Shown here in pieces: positions 17,303 to 26,832 of a DNA stretch of 64,000 bases; the stretch's first letter is position 1, and each line of letters starts with the position of its first letter. This DNA is from Lachnospiraceae bacterium (GTDB lineage Bacteria > Bacillota > Clostridia > Lachnospirales > Lachnospiraceae). The position numbers and the translations under genes were made by a program. The notes beneath the pieces were generated by a model that did not search any database, was not told the origin of the DNA, and saw only the letters and a program-made list of their open reading frames with translations. The DNA is taken from positions 62,001-126,000 of the forward strand of contig JAQVCT010000005.1 in assembly GCA_028689655.1 (NCBI GenBank), given 5' to 3'.

Positions 17303-18955
17303 TCATTGAACTATGGTAGCATAGCGGTACTCCAATGCGCCGCTGGCGGGGATCTGCCTGATATTTTGGATGGATGGGCGAATGAGATTGCAGCTCTTTG
17401 TGGTGTACAGAGGGATGATATAATATGCCTCCCCCACCGCCAATTGTTCTGCCTGGTGAATCAATTCATTTCTTTTCTCCATGTTCTGTTCCACATCTGA
17501 CGCTGCAACAATCTTATCATATTCTGCATCTTTGATTCCACTGCAATTATAGGTACTGTTAGATAACAGCATGGAAAGATAGGTATAGGGGTCTGCGAAG
17601 TCAGCTGTCCAGTTCATACGGCACAGTTCAAAATTTCCTGCTCTTCGCTCCGCATAATTCACCTGTAATTCCTGTGGAGACAATGCAATGTCAATATTGA
17701 GATTCTGTTTCCATTGCTGCTGCAATACCTGTGCGGTGTCACTGTCCTGCTCCAGAGAAGGGTAATTGTAAGTCAGTTCCGGGAATCCCTCTCCGTTTTG
17801 ATATCCTGCCTCCGCCAGCAGTGCTCTCGCTTCCTCCACATTTTCCGTAAAAGGTCTGTCCGCTTCCTCCACATAATAGTTTCCCGTTGCCTTATTTTTC
17901 ATATACTTTGCGATAAAATTCACAGTCTCTTCCGTATCCGCTCCCACCGTGTCACACAGTTCTTCTCTGTTGATGGCAAGGGTCAGTGCTTTCCGGACTC
18001 TCACATCCCGCAACACCTCATTATTTAAATTGGGATAAATATAGCGGGTGGCAATATTCTCTGTGACCCGCAGATCCTCCTGTCCTGCGTATTCTTCCAT
18101 GATATTGGCCGGCAATGCCGTCGCCACATCCACTTCTCCCGTGGCGTAAGCTGTTGCCATGGACTGCTGGTCATCAAAAAAGCGATAGGTGATCTTATCC
18201 AGGGAGATCTTGTCCTCATCCCAATAATAAGGATTTCGCTCCAGAACAAAATATTGTTCCGGCACATACTCTGTAAGGCAGAATGGACCGTTGGAAAGGC
18301 TGGTCTTTGGATCCTTGTCCCATCCGCTCCCCACTGCATCCGCGTACTTCACGCAGGAAGGGGTATAAACAGGCAGGCGCAGTAAATCCAGGAAGTATAC
18401 ACATGGTGTCTGTAATGTAAACTCCAGGGTATACGCATCCAGTGCCTTAACTCCCAGCTCCTCCATGGGTTTCTCCCCATCGTAGATCACCTCTGCATTT
18501 TGAATGGGAAACAGATAATTAGAATACCCGTTACCGCAGGCCGGGTCCAGTGACCTGGTGATGGTATTGAGATAATCCACTGCTGTCACCGCACTTCCAT
18601 CCGACCATTTCGCCTCTTTTCGAAGATGAAATGTCCAGACCGTGGAATCCTCATTCACATCATAGGAGGTGGCTCCCCGGTACTCCATCTCTCCATTTTC
18701 GTCGTAGGTCAGCAATTCATCCAACGCTGATACAGAATATGCCAGATAGGTGATCGCGATCATCCCGCTGGGGTCCAGCCCTCCGCTCTCACTGTTGGTA
18801 GCTACCGTGATTTCCTTTTGGGCAGAAGCAGAATCTCCGCCATTTTCCGCTGCCGTATTTCCTCCATGGGTATGATTCCCCTCTGTGTTCCCACATCCGC
18901 TCATGATCCCCGCACATAGGGTAATCACGAGACAGATACTAAGCCATTTTCTCAT
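17303..18955 (-). CDS. Peptide/nickel-type ABC transporter substrate-binding lipoprotein
   Basis: About 550 residues. A lipoprotein signal (MRKWLSICLVITLCAGIMSGC) with Cys near residue 21 is followed by a His/Gly/Asn-rich stretch (NHTHGGNTAAENGG). A family 5 solute-binding domain comes next: 'WTFHLRKEAKWSDGSAVTAVDYLNTI', 'FTLQTPCVYFLDLLRLPVYTP', 'SNGPFCLTEYVPEQYFVLERNPYYWD', 'VRVRKALTLAINREEL'. It is the last gene after the permease and fused permease-ATPase genes. The ligand cannot be read from sequence. The His-rich start and the siroheme genes upstream would fit a metal chelate, but peptides are equally possible. Confidence 0.85.
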   Translation of the reverse strand: MRKWLSICLVITLCAGIMSGCGNTEGNHTHGGNTAAENGGDSASAQKEITVATNSESGGLDPSGMIAITYLAYSVSALDELLTYDENGEMEYRGATSYDVNEDSTVWTFHLRKEAKWSDGSAVTAVDYLNTITRSLDPACGNGYSNYLFPIQNAEVIYDGEKPMEELGVKALDAYTLEFTLQTPCVYFLDLLRLPVYTPSCVKYADAVGSGWDKDPKTSLSNGPFCLTEYVPEQYFVLERNPYYWDEDKISLDKITYRFFDDQQSMATAYATGEVDVATALPANIMEEYAGQEDLRVTENIATRYIYPNLNNEVLRDVRVRKALTLAINREELCDTVGADTEETVNFIAKYMKNKATGNYYVEEADRPFTENVEEARALLAEAGYQNGEGFPELTYNYPSLEQDSDTAQVLQQQWKQNLNIDIALSPQELQVNYAERRAGNFELCRMNWTADFADPYTYLSMLLSNSTYNCSGIKDAEYDKIVAASDVEQNMEKRNELIHQAEQLAVGEAYYIIPLYTTKSCNLIRPSIQNIRQIPASGALEYRYATIVQ

Positions 18956-18989
18956 AACTATTTGTACTCCTTTTATCTCTTCTGTTTTC

Positions 18990-19085
18990 ATCTTATTCTT
19001 TATTTTTATCTTCTATTTCTGTTTTTATCTTCTATTTCTATCTTCTATTTCTATCTTCTATTTCTATCTTCTATTTTTTATTTTA
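18990..19085. repeat. Low-complexity 13-bp tandem repeat between transporter genes
   Basis: Units close to TATCTTCTATTTC repeat about five times between the fused transporter gene and the lipoprotein gene. Such short repeats vary easily in number. They sit immediately upstream of the lipoprotein leader on the minus strand. Confidence 0.7.
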
Positions 19086-19088
19086 CTG

Positions 19089-21785
19089 CTATCCTCTGAC
19101 AGCCTGCCCCTCTTGTCTGCTGGAAAGCATTCCTTCGGTATACAGAAAACAGCTTACCCGTCGACTTCCATAGGAATAGCAGTCCGGCACCTCATTTCTG
19201 CATTGCTCTGTCTCATACCTGCATGTTCCCTCATAAAGGCACCTGTGTTGTTTTCCCTTTTCCAGTATCTGCTTCTGATAAGTCATTTTCGATTTCCACT
19301 TTTCCCCGCTTTTTTCCGTCGTACATACTGTCTGCAACAATTCCCTGGTATAGGGATGCCATGGCTCCGCCATGATCTGCTCTGTTGGCCCTTCCTCCAC
19401 CAGCGTTCCGTCATAGAGGATTCCTACCCGGTTACTGATCTGTCTTACCAGTTGCATATCATGTGTGATAAAAAGATACGTCAGATTCTTTTCCTTTTTG
19501 ATCCTGCATAATAACTCTATGATCTCTCTTCTGGCTGTGGCATCTAACGCAGAGGTAGGCTCATCGCATAACAGAAATTGCGGTTCTGTGAGAAGTGCCC
19601 GTGCGATACACACGCGCTGGCATTGTCCTCCGGAAAGTTCTCTGGGATATCGATTCCACAGCTCCTCGTCCAATCCCACCTGTCGCAATACATGCTGTAC
19701 TTTATGGGTATCTGCCCCTTCCCGCAATGCGCACCACACGGTAAGTGCGGGATTTAACGCCCCGTAAGGATCCTGGAAAATCATCTGGGTGTCATGCCAT
19801 AATCGCTTTTTCCCTTTTCTGTCCAATTGATCCACACGACACAGGTGGGAATCCATATCTGCCCACACTTCCCCCCGATCTATAGGAAGTAATCCCAGCA
19901 GGATTCTTCCAAGGGTGGTCTTCCCACTTCCACTCTCCCCCACCAGACAGTACAAATCCCCATACCGTATGCGAAGGGATACGTCCCGTAATCCGCCATC
20001 TATACTCCCAAATTGTTTCCACACATGTTCCATTTGAAACAGAATCTGCTTTTCTGATGATACTGCATCTCTCTGAACCCTGGGAATCTGATAATTCTCA
20101 TATCTGCTGTTTTCCAGAAGTGTGCGGGTATATGCGTCCTTTGGCTCTCTGCATAAATCCTCCACGCATCCTTCCTCCACCACACGTCCCTGACGCATGA
20201 TCATCATCCGTTGACACATCTTGGTAATCAGTCCAATATCATGGCTCACCAGAATCAGGGTCAGCCCCCGCTCTTTCACCACCTTCATCAGTACCTGCAT
20301 GATCTGGAGCTGTACAGTGACATCCAGGGACGCTGTGGGTTCATCCGCTATGAGAATACGGGTATTGCACGCCAGTGCAATGGCTATGACCACGCGCTGT
20401 CTCATACCACCGGAACAGGTAAACGGGTACTTTCCCATACAGGAAACAGGATTGGTAATGCCCACCGAATCCAACAGTTCCACTGCCCTTCGTTCTGCCT
20501 CTTTTTTCCCACATTTTTCATTTCTGATAATGGTCTCTATCAGTTGCTGTCCTATTTTCATGGTAGGATTCAGGCACCCATTGGTGTCCTGAAATATCAT
20601 GGCCACATCTGAAGTATCCACCAATATTTTACCAGACTGCATGCTCCATGACGGCAATATCCCCTTGATGGCTTTCATACAGATACTTTTCCCGGCACCG
20701 GATTCCCCCACAATTCCGAATATCTCTCCCGCCTCCACGGAGAAAGATACATGGGAAAGAACCCTCTTTCTCCCGTCCTGACGTGCCTGACGCAGCTCTA
20801 TATTCAAATCTTCCACTGCCAATCTATTTGTCCCTGTCTTTGTCAGCATGCTCATGATGGCAGGCCTCTCCCGTGGTAACGAATCTCTACCCTGCCTATT
20901 TACATTATTTTGCAGCAGCCCTTCCTCCAGTCCGGATCCCAGCAATTGAAATGCAAAGATAATCATGCACAGACCGGCAATGGGGTACACCATTTGCAAT
21001 GGGTACAGATTGATCTGGCTTCGTGCTTCCTGGATCATGGTTCCCAGGCTTGCCAGGGGTGCTGACAGACCAATCCCCACGAAACTTAGAAAAGATTCCG
21101 CAAAAATGGCCTGGGGAATCATATAGGTAATGTTCCTCAATATGGTATCTCTCATATTGGGCAGCAATTGTTTCCTGATGATTCGCCCTTCCCGTATACC
21201 ACCCATCCGCGCTGCAATACAGTAATCCGACTGCCTCAAACGAAGCATCTCCCCACGGACTACCCGGGCAATACCTACCCACCCGGATACACACAATCCC
21301 AGAATCATGCCCGTCATTCTGGTTTCCAGGATCAGCATGATGAGCACCATGTAGAGCATGGATGGAATCGCACTGATCACATCTGCCAGTCTCATACAGA
21401 GCGTATCCACTCTCCCCCCATAATACCCTGCAATGGCACCCAGCACACCGCCCAGCAGCAGGTTCACCACGGTACTGTAGATTCCCACCTGCATACTGAT
21501 ACGAATGCCCATACAGATACGAACGAAGAGATCCCTGCCAAATTTATCAGTACCCATGATGTGATCTGGCGTAAACAGGACATTTTTGGCTGCAATATCC
21601 TGCTGCTCATAGGAAAAGACAGATAAAGAGGGACCCACTGCTGCCAGGATCACAAGCCCTGTCAAAAGCATTGCCCCAAGTATGAGCTTATATGTTTGTT
21701 TCTTTATTGGTTTCTTTATTGGTATCTTTATTCGTATCTTTGTTCGTATCTTTGTTCGATTCTTCCAGATCACCTCGTGAACCAT
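19089..21785 (-). CDS. Fused ABC permease plus two ATPase domains (DppC-DppD-DppF type)
   Basis: 898 residues joining three usually separate subunits. Residues about 1-295 are a DppC/OppC-like permease ('DHIMGTDKFGRDLF', 'MRLADVISAIPSMLYMVLIM', the EAA-like 'YCIAARMGGIREGRIIRKQLLPN'). Residues 320-560 are ATPase 1 (Walker A GESGAGKS near 360, signature CSGGMRQR near 457, Walker B ILIADEP near 480). Residues 580-820 are ATPase 2 (Walker A GESGSGKTT near 616, LSGGQ near 717, LLCDEP near 738). The C-terminus has the Cys-rich segment (about 849-880) typical of OppD/OppF. No stop or frameshift is needed between domains. An internal ATG near residue 311 preceded by GGGAGAGG could start a separate ATPase product. 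The basic N-terminus is repetitive (KIRTKIRIKIPIKKPIKK). It is 9 bp after the DppB-like gene. Confidence 0.9.
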   Translation of the reverse strand: MVHEVIWKNRTKIRTKIRIKIPIKKPIKKQTYKLILGAMLLTGLVILAAVGPSLSVFSYEQQDIAAKNVLFTPDHIMGTDKFGRDLFVRICMGIRISMQVGIYSTVVNLLLGGVLGAIAGYYGGRVDTLCMRLADVISAIPSMLYMVLIMLILETRMTGMILGLCVSGWVGIARVVRGEMLRLRQSDYCIAARMGGIREGRIIRKQLLPNMRDTILRNITYMIPQAIFAESFLSFVGIGLSAPLASLGTMIQEARSQINLYPLQMVYPIAGLCMIIFAFQLLGSGLEEGLLQNNVNRQGRDSLPRERPAIMSMLTKTGTNRLAVEDLNIELRQARQDGRKRVLSHVSFSVEAGEIFGIVGESGAGKSICMKAIKGILPSWSMQSGKILVDTSDVAMIFQDTNGCLNPTMKIGQQLIETIIRNEKCGKKEAERRAVELLDSVGITNPVSCMGKYPFTCSGGMRQRVVIAIALACNTRILIADEPTASLDVTVQLQIMQVLMKVVKERGLTLILVSHDIGLITKMCQRMMIMRQGRVVEEGCVEDLCREPKDAYTRTLLENSRYENYQIPRVQRDAVSSEKQILFQMEHVWKQFGSIDGGLRDVSLRIRYGDLYCLVGESGSGKTTLGRILLGLLPIDRGEVWADMDSHLCRVDQLDRKGKKRLWHDTQMIFQDPYGALNPALTVWCALREGADTHKVQHVLRQVGLDEELWNRYPRELSGGQCQRVCIARALLTEPQFLLCDEPTSALDATARREIIELLCRIKKEKNLTYLFITHDMQLVRQISNRVGILYDGTLVEEGPTEQIMAEPWHPYTRELLQTVCTTEKSGEKWKSKMTYQKQILEKGKQHRCLYEGTCRYETEQCRNEVPDCYSYGSRRVSCFLYTEGMLSSRQEGQAVRG

Positions 21786-21794
21786 ACCTTTCCT

Positions 21795-22718
21795 CTATTC
21801 TCCCAGAGATGCCCGCACTCTGGGATCGATCACTACACAGATCATATCCAGTACGAACTGTACCAGGATCACAACACTGCCCATAAATACTGTAAGTCCC
21901 ATGATCATGGTATAATCTCTGTTTCCAATAGCATTTACAAACTCTCTTCCCAGTCCCGGTATGGTATAGATGCTCTCCACCACAAAGCTGCCCGTCAGCA
22001 AAAAAGCCGCCATAGGGCCGATAAAATGAAGAATCTTTGGAATACAGTTTCTAAGTACATGATGGTAGATGAGATAGGATGTGGGAAACCGTTTCATCCT
22101 TGCAAATGTGACATATTCCTGCTGTAGTTGTGTCCGCACCTCCCCATAGGTATACCGCGCAATGTTCATCATAGGGTAAATACTGAGGGATATCACCGGA
22201 AGCACCAGATGTCTTACGGAGGTGATTCCCACCGTGGGAAACAGATGCCACTGCACGCCAAACAGAAGTAACAGCAATAGCGCCATCACAAAATTGGGAA
22301 TACCTGTCCCGATTCCTTCCAGTATGGTGCAAATGCCATGCACCCGCTTTTTCCCGCTGACAGCCTGCAAAATTCCCAGCAGTATACCAAATATCAATGC
22401 CACAGCCAGGGACAGTCCACCCAGCAACAGGGTTATGGGCAATGCTCTCCCAATGACCTCTGTCACGCTCACCCCCTGTTTTCTATAAGAGATTCCCAGA
22501 TCCCCCTGTAGAAAATTTCTCAAATAAACCAGATATTGAGAGAAAATCGGCTGATCCAGACCGTATTCCTTTTCCATGGCCTGTAACACCTGTGGGGATA
22601 GATTCTCTGTCTGAAAAGGATTGCCCGGCATACATCTGATAAGGAAAAAAGTAATGGTCACTAATACAAATATGGTAACCATACTGCTGCACAACCGCTT
22701 TCCTACATACTTCCACAT
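21795..22718 (-). CDS. Peptide/nickel-type ABC transporter permease (DppB family)
   Basis: 307 residues, six membrane helices. It begins MWKYVGKRLCSSMVTIFVLVTITFFLIRCMPGNPF, the standard start of DppB/OppB/NikB permeases. 'LGISYRKQGVSVTEVIGRALPITLLL' and the EAA loop 'QEYVTFARMKRFPTSYLIYHHVLRNCIPK' follow. It pairs with the permease domain of the fused downstream gene to form the channel. It starts 67 bp after the cobA-hemD stop on the same strand, so the importer is probably transcribed with the tetrapyrrole genes. Confidence 0.92.
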   Translation of the reverse strand: MWKYVGKRLCSSMVTIFVLVTITFFLIRCMPGNPFQTENLSPQVLQAMEKEYGLDQPIFSQYLVYLRNFLQGDLGISYRKQGVSVTEVIGRALPITLLLGGLSLAVALIFGILLGILQAVSGKKRVHGICTILEGIGTGIPNFVMALLLLLLFGVQWHLFPTVGITSVRHLVLPVISLSIYPMMNIARYTYGEVRTQLQQEYVTFARMKRFPTSYLIYHHVLRNCIPKILHFIGPMAAFLLTGSFVVESIYTIPGLGREFVNAIGNRDYTMIMGLTVFMGSVVILVQFVLDMICVVIDPRVRASLGE

Positions 22719-22785
22719 GGATGCTGCCTCCTTTTCCCATTGTTTTCCAGCTTATTTTATCCCGTTCTTAATTTGTCCGACTGTA

Positions 22786-24342
22786 TTATCTTTTCTCCAG
22801 GTATCCAAAGCGGGCTATCAGAAGTTCCACCATGCTATCCATACTGGCCTGGTCAGATACCAGGATCTTCATGTCATATTTCCGCGCCTCATCAGCAGTC
22901 TGTTCTCCGATGCAGATCGCTTTCACGGATCTGTAATCGATGCTGTCTGCCATGGCATGTGTGAAACTTTTTACAGTAGATGCACTGGTAAAGGTGACTG
23001 CATCGATCTCAGACTGCCTGAAAAGTCCCGTGACCTGATCTCTTAACAGAGGATTCTGTATCATGGAAGTCTCATACACAGGGATGTCCCTACAGGTGAT
23101 TCCCGCTGTTTCCATGGCCGGAATCAATAATTGTGATCCCTCCCGTGCCCTGAACACAGATGCGCGGGCATGGGATACTGCCTTTGCTGCGATTGCCTGT
23201 CCCAGTGCCTCCCCGTGGTAGACCGCTGGAATCACATCGGGAATGATACCTCTATTCTCCAACTCTCCGGCGGTGCCGCTCCCAATGGCTGCGAAGCGCA
23301 CCTTAGCATCCGCCGTGAATAGGCCTCGCAGATCGAACTGTTTTTCCCTCATCATGTCCCATAAAGTGATGACACCAACCGGACTGGTGAACACCAGCCA
23401 CTCCTCCTGATACACAGACTCTGTCATATCTTTGAGTGCCTGAATCACAGGTTCCAGGGGCAGTGCATTTGTCTCTATACCAGGCATCTCTATGACCTGC
23501 GCTCCCAGAGTTCTCAGCCTCTCCGTCAACTTGGAACTTCTTTTCTGTGGTCTGGTGACGATAAACTGGCGTCCCCCAAGAATCCTTTTTTCTGCCCATG
23601 CAAATTGCTCTGACAATTGACATACTTTGCCCACCAGGATGATGGCAGGTGTGTGTAACTGTGCCGTCTCCGTCTCCTGAACCAAATGCTGAATCGTGGA
23701 GACCACTTTGCGCTGCTTTGCATTCGTGCCCCGTTCCAGCACCGCCGCCGGGGTATCTTTCTCCATACCCGCCTCCATGAGTCCCTCACATATCATCTTC
23801 AAATTTCCAATTCCCATGAGGAAGATCAGCGTCGCATCCAGCTTTACCAACGCTTCAAAGTCAATCCTGCTTCCCTCCATGCCCCCATTTCTTATCGCGC
23901 CATGCCCTGTGATGATGTGAAACGAGGAGGTATACTCTCTGTGGGTGACCGGTATCCCTCCATACGCCGGAACCGCCACCGCGGAGGTGATCCCAGGTAC
24001 GATTTCAAAGGGAATCTCCTGCTCTGTTAATCCTTCCAGTTCCTCACCGCCACGCCCGAAGACAAAGGGATCGCCCCCTTTTAGACGAACCACCTTTTTC
24101 CCTGACATTGCCTGATCCACCAGCAATTGATTGATCTCCTCCTGACTGGCCATGTGATTGCTTGCACGCTTTCCCACATTGATCTTCTCCGTCCCCGTTG
24201 GCAAGGTGCTGATGATCTCCGTGCTCACCAGCGCGTCATAGACAATGACATCTGCGTGCTCTAACATCTGTCTCCCTTTTATGGTCAAAAGTCCTGCATC
24301 CCCCGGGCCTGCACCTACCAGCCACACTTTTCCTTTACACAT
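22786..24342 (-). CDS. cobA-hemD: Uroporphyrinogen-III C-methyltransferase / uroporphyrinogen-III synthase fusion
   Basis: 518 residues. Residues 1-245 are SUMT: 'VWLVGAGPGDAGLLTIKG', 'VVRLKGGDPFVFGRGGEE', 'VPGITSAVAVPAYGGIPVTHR'. Residues about 255-518 are HemD ('FIVTRPQKRSSKLTERL', 'LVFTSPVGVITLWDMM', 'AVTFTSASTVKSFTHAM'). The fusion closes the tetrapyrrole ring and then methylates it to precorrin-2, which feeds siroheme or corrinoids. Its start overlaps the hemC stop by 8 bases, indicating translational coupling. This fused form is common in Clostridia. Confidence 0.95.
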   Translation of the reverse strand: MCKGKVWLVGAGPGDAGLLTIKGRQMLEHADVIVYDALVSTEIISTLPTGTEKINVGKRASNHMASQEEINQLLVDQAMSGKKVVRLKGGDPFVFGRGGEELEGLTEQEIPFEIVPGITSAVAVPAYGGIPVTHREYTSSFHIITGHGAIRNGGMEGSRIDFEALVKLDATLIFLMGIGNLKMICEGLMEAGMEKDTPAAVLERGTNAKQRKVVSTIQHLVQETETAQLHTPAIILVGKVCQLSEQFAWAEKRILGGRQFIVTRPQKRSSKLTERLRTLGAQVIEMPGIETNALPLEPVIQALKDMTESVYQEEWLVFTSPVGVITLWDMMREKQFDLRGLFTADAKVRFAAIGSGTAGELENRGIIPDVIPAVYHGEALGQAIAAKAVSHARASVFRAREGSQLLIPAMETAGITCRDIPVYETSMIQNPLLRDQVTGLFRQSEIDAVTFTSASTVKSFTHAMADSIDYRSVKAICIGEQTADEARKYDMKILVSDQASMDSMVELLIARFGYLEKR

Positions 24343-25249
24343 GCTCCCATGCCTTTCTCATTCTGTTTGCTAATCTTTCTCCCAGTTGTTCCGCCTCGTC
24401 CTGTTCCCCGGTTATCACATCGATGGCATAATGCTCGGAATATTCCTCGTAATAAAGCCCCTGCAGTTGCAGCTGTGTGCCTGTCTTCGTGGCATATGCT
24501 GCCACTGGAGAACTACATCCTCCATCGAGACATCTCACAAAACTTCTCTCCGCCTGTGCAATGATTCGGCTTTCCTCACAGCAGACTTTGTGAAGGTAAG
24601 TGAAGTCTTCTCCCTTACGCCCCTGCACCGCCAGTATTCCCTGTCCCGCAGCGGGCAATATTTCATCTGTGGAAAACAGTTTCCCTATTCGACTCTCCAA
24701 ATGTAATCGCTTCAATCCTGCAGCCGCCAGTACTGTGGCCTCATAAGGTTCTTCCTCCAGTTTTCGAAGCCTTGTCTGCACATTTCCACGGATTCCCTGG
24801 AAGGTACACTTCGGAAGCAGACGCTGTAGCTGTATCGTCCTGCGCTTGCTGGAGGAACCGATGATTCCCTCTATTTTGCTCCAGTCTCCATCCCAGTCCT
24901 TAGTACTGCCCGGCTTAAAAATAATCCCATCTCTGGGATCTTCCCTCCTGGAATATCCTATGATGGGCAATAATTCATGCTGTATCATAGGCATATCTTT
25001 CAGACTGTGCACTGTGATGTCCACCCGGTTCTCCAATAAAGCAATGTCCAATTCCTTTACGAACAGTCCTTTTCCACCTATTTGATCCAGATTCTTATGC
25101 AGGATCAAATCTCCGGTGGTCTTCATGGTGACAAGTTCCACTTCCATACCCGGATTATTTTTCTCTATTTCGCACTTGATGAGATTCGCCTGTATCACAG
25201 CAAGCTTACTGTCTCTGCTTCCGATCCTGATTTTCCTGTTCACGCTCAT
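24335..25249 (-). CDS. hemC: Hydroxymethylbilane synthase (porphobilinogen deaminase)
   Basis: 304 residues, the usual length. 'IRIGSRDSKLAVIQANLI', 'DLILHKNLDQIGGKGLFVKELD', 'VDITVHSLKDMPM', and 'FVRCLDGGCSSPVAAYA' with the Cys that carries the dipyrromethane cofactor. It polymerises four porphobilinogens into hydroxymethylbilane. It is the first gene of the hemC, cobA-hemD, transporter series, 160 bp downstream of the LysR regulator. hemA, hemB and hemL are not in the window. Confidence 0.95.
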   Translation of the reverse strand: MSVNRKIRIGSRDSKLAVIQANLIKCEIEKNNPGMEVELVTMKTTGDLILHKNLDQIGGKGLFVKELDIALLENRVDITVHSLKDMPMIQHELLPIIGYSRREDPRDGIIFKPGSTKDWDGDWSKIEGIIGSSSKRRTIQLQRLLPKCTFQGIRGNVQTRLRKLEEEPYEATVLAAAGLKRLHLESRIGKLFSTDEILPAAGQGILAVQGRKGEDFTYLHKVCCEESRIIAQAERSFVRCLDGGCSSPVAAYATKTGTQLQLQGLYYEEYSEHYAIDVITGEQDEAEQLGERLANRMRKAWEHV

Positions 25250-25409
25250 ATTGTCCCCTACATTATGTTAATCATCGTTTTATAGTTCTATCGTTCTATG
25301 ATAGGAAATTCTACCAAATTTACTATTCCCATACATACCCCCATACACAGATCACCTGTTCCTTTTTCCACCATACGCTATTCAGACTCACCCATTTTAC
25401 GCTCCTGCC

Positions 25410-26336
25410 TTATTGCATGCTGTCCAGGATTCCCATCTGTATTTTCTGTAATCCCAGAGGATTCTCATACGTTTTCACCACTTGTCGCAGTTCCTTCATG
25501 GTGTCCGTGATTTTCCTGTCTTTATGATATACCATCTTAAAAGAACGGTTCCACTCCTCCGTGGATACCTGAAACGCTCTCAATTCTCCCGATGCGATCT
25601 CATTTTCCACAGACCTGGCTGATATGACTGCCAGCAAATCATTCTCTATGGCCACCTGACGTATCATCGCTGGACAGTTCACTTCCCAGCGAATATCGAT
25701 CTGAATACTGTGCTTTTTTAAAAACAAATCAAATAGGGCACGGGTTCCACTTCCCTCCTCCCGCATGACGAACTTCTGATTCTGCAAATCATGCACGGAG
25801 ATCTTCTTTTGTCCAGCGAACTCATGCCTGCGATTGCAGACCAGGACTAACCGATCCGAGATCAGCGGTTCACAGATCAGATCCCGATTCTGTATCTCAC
25901 CCTCAATAATTCCCACATCCAATTTGGACTTTAACAGTTTCATCTCGATCTGCTGTGTATTTCCAATATAGGTGTAGGTCTCGATCTGAGGCAGCACCCT
26001 GGTAAAATCCTGTATCACATGGGGCAGCAAACTGGTACCGATGGTCATAGTCCCGCCCACGCGCAAGGTTTCCCGCCCATTATCCTTACGCATCTTCTCT
26101 TCCATTTGATTGAACCTGGCCACGATCTGTTTCGCATACTCCAGCAGTTCCTCGCCCTCCGTGGTAATGTACAGGCGTTTGGAAAGGCGATCGAACAAAG
26201 TCACATCGTAATGCTTTTCCAGCTCTCTGATGGTCTGGCTTACCGTAGGCTGTGAAATATAATATTTATTTGCTGTGGCACTCATGGAACCGCTCTCCGC
26301 CACCCCAATAAAAATCTTAAGATGCCTGATTGTCAT
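25410..26336 (-). CDS. LysR-family transcriptional regulator
   Basis: 308 residues. The N-terminal winged HTH is 'MTIRHLKIFIGVAESGSMSATANKYYISQPTVSQTIRELEKHY' and 'LFDRLSKRLYITTEGEELL'. A LysR substrate-binding domain follows ('LRVGGTMTIGTSLLPHVIQDF', 'KLDVGIIEGEI', 'FVMREEGSGTRALFDLFL'), resembling CysB/CbbR-type effectors. It precedes hemC on the same strand with a 160-bp gap, so it is a plausible regulator of the siroheme and transporter genes, perhaps in response to a sulfur compound. That link is inferred from position only. Confidence 0.88.
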   Translation of the reverse strand: MTIRHLKIFIGVAESGSMSATANKYYISQPTVSQTIRELEKHYDVTLFDRLSKRLYITTEGEELLEYAKQIVARFNQMEEKMRKDNGRETLRVGGTMTIGTSLLPHVIQDFTRVLPQIETYTYIGNTQQIEMKLLKSKLDVGIIEGEIQNRDLICEPLISDRLVLVCNRRHEFAGQKKISVHDLQNQKFVMREEGSGTRALFDLFLKKHSIQIDIRWEVNCPAMIRQVAIENDLLAVISARSVENEIASGELRAFQVSTEEWNRSFKMVYHKDRKITDTMKELRQVVKTYENPLGLQKIQMGILDSMQ

Positions 26337-26429
26337 ACTTATCCCTCATAATCTATTGCTTTTTCCTATCTTATTTTAGAATAATATCATTTTTTATGAT
26401 GATATACAAGTATAAAATAAATCATAAAA

Positions 26430-26468
26430 ATGCTACACCCTTTTCACTGACTCTAAAAGGTGTAGCAT
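26430..26468 (-). terminator. Intrinsic terminator after the 99-residue protein gene
   Basis: ATGCTACACC and GGTGTAGCAT (26430-26439, 26459-26468) form a 10-bp stem. On the minus strand it is followed by TTTTTATG. It lies 18 bp past the stop of the gene at 26486-26785. Confidence 0.8.
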
Positions 26469-26485
26469 CCTATTTGAACGAATGA

Positions 26486-26785
26486 TCAGAAATAGACCTT
26501 ATCTACTTTTTCCAAAATGAAGTTTGCCTTATCCCCTGAGGTAAAGAACGAATTTACGATTTCAATTGCTTTGTCTTTCTGTGCCTCATTCACGCAAAGA
26601 ATGCACTTTGCCTCCCCATTCCCAAATAATCTTTGGAAAAAAGTAGGGTTATTCCATCTCTCAAAATAGGAAATCCGATTCTTTAAAAGGCTGTGTTCAA
26701 TCTCATCCTTCAGCTTCACATTAGACAATTGACACAGTTGAATCTCATTATGAACTTTAACATCTGAAAACGTGATCTGTCTCAT
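26486..26785 (-). CDS. Uncharacterised small protein
   Basis: 99 residues from the ATG at 26785, which has AAGGTG upstream; a TTG six codons earlier is open but unlikely. No signal peptide. 'SLLKNRISYFERWNNPTFFQRLFGNGEAKCILCVNEAQKDKAIEIVNSFF' resembles the compact fold of DUF2007-like 'putative signal transducing' proteins, but I cannot confirm this. It lies 47 bp downstream of sigH on the same strand and is followed by a clear terminator, so it is probably expressed with sigH. Confidence 0.6.
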   Translation of the reverse strand: MRQITFSDVKVHNEIQLCQLSNVKLKDEIEHSLLKNRISYFERWNNPTFFQRLFGNGEAKCILCVNEAQKDKAIEIVNSFFTSGDKANFILEKVDKVYF

Positions 26786-26832
26786 TTCGTCACCTTCCCG
26801 CAAATAATCAATATTTTATCCTGTATGATAAA

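Noticed and set aside
18885..19511. 208-residue open frame on the plus strand
   Set aside because: Antisense reading across the low-complexity repeat and the end of the fused ABC gene. It is rich in Phe/Leu/Tyr from the repeat and has no ribosome site.
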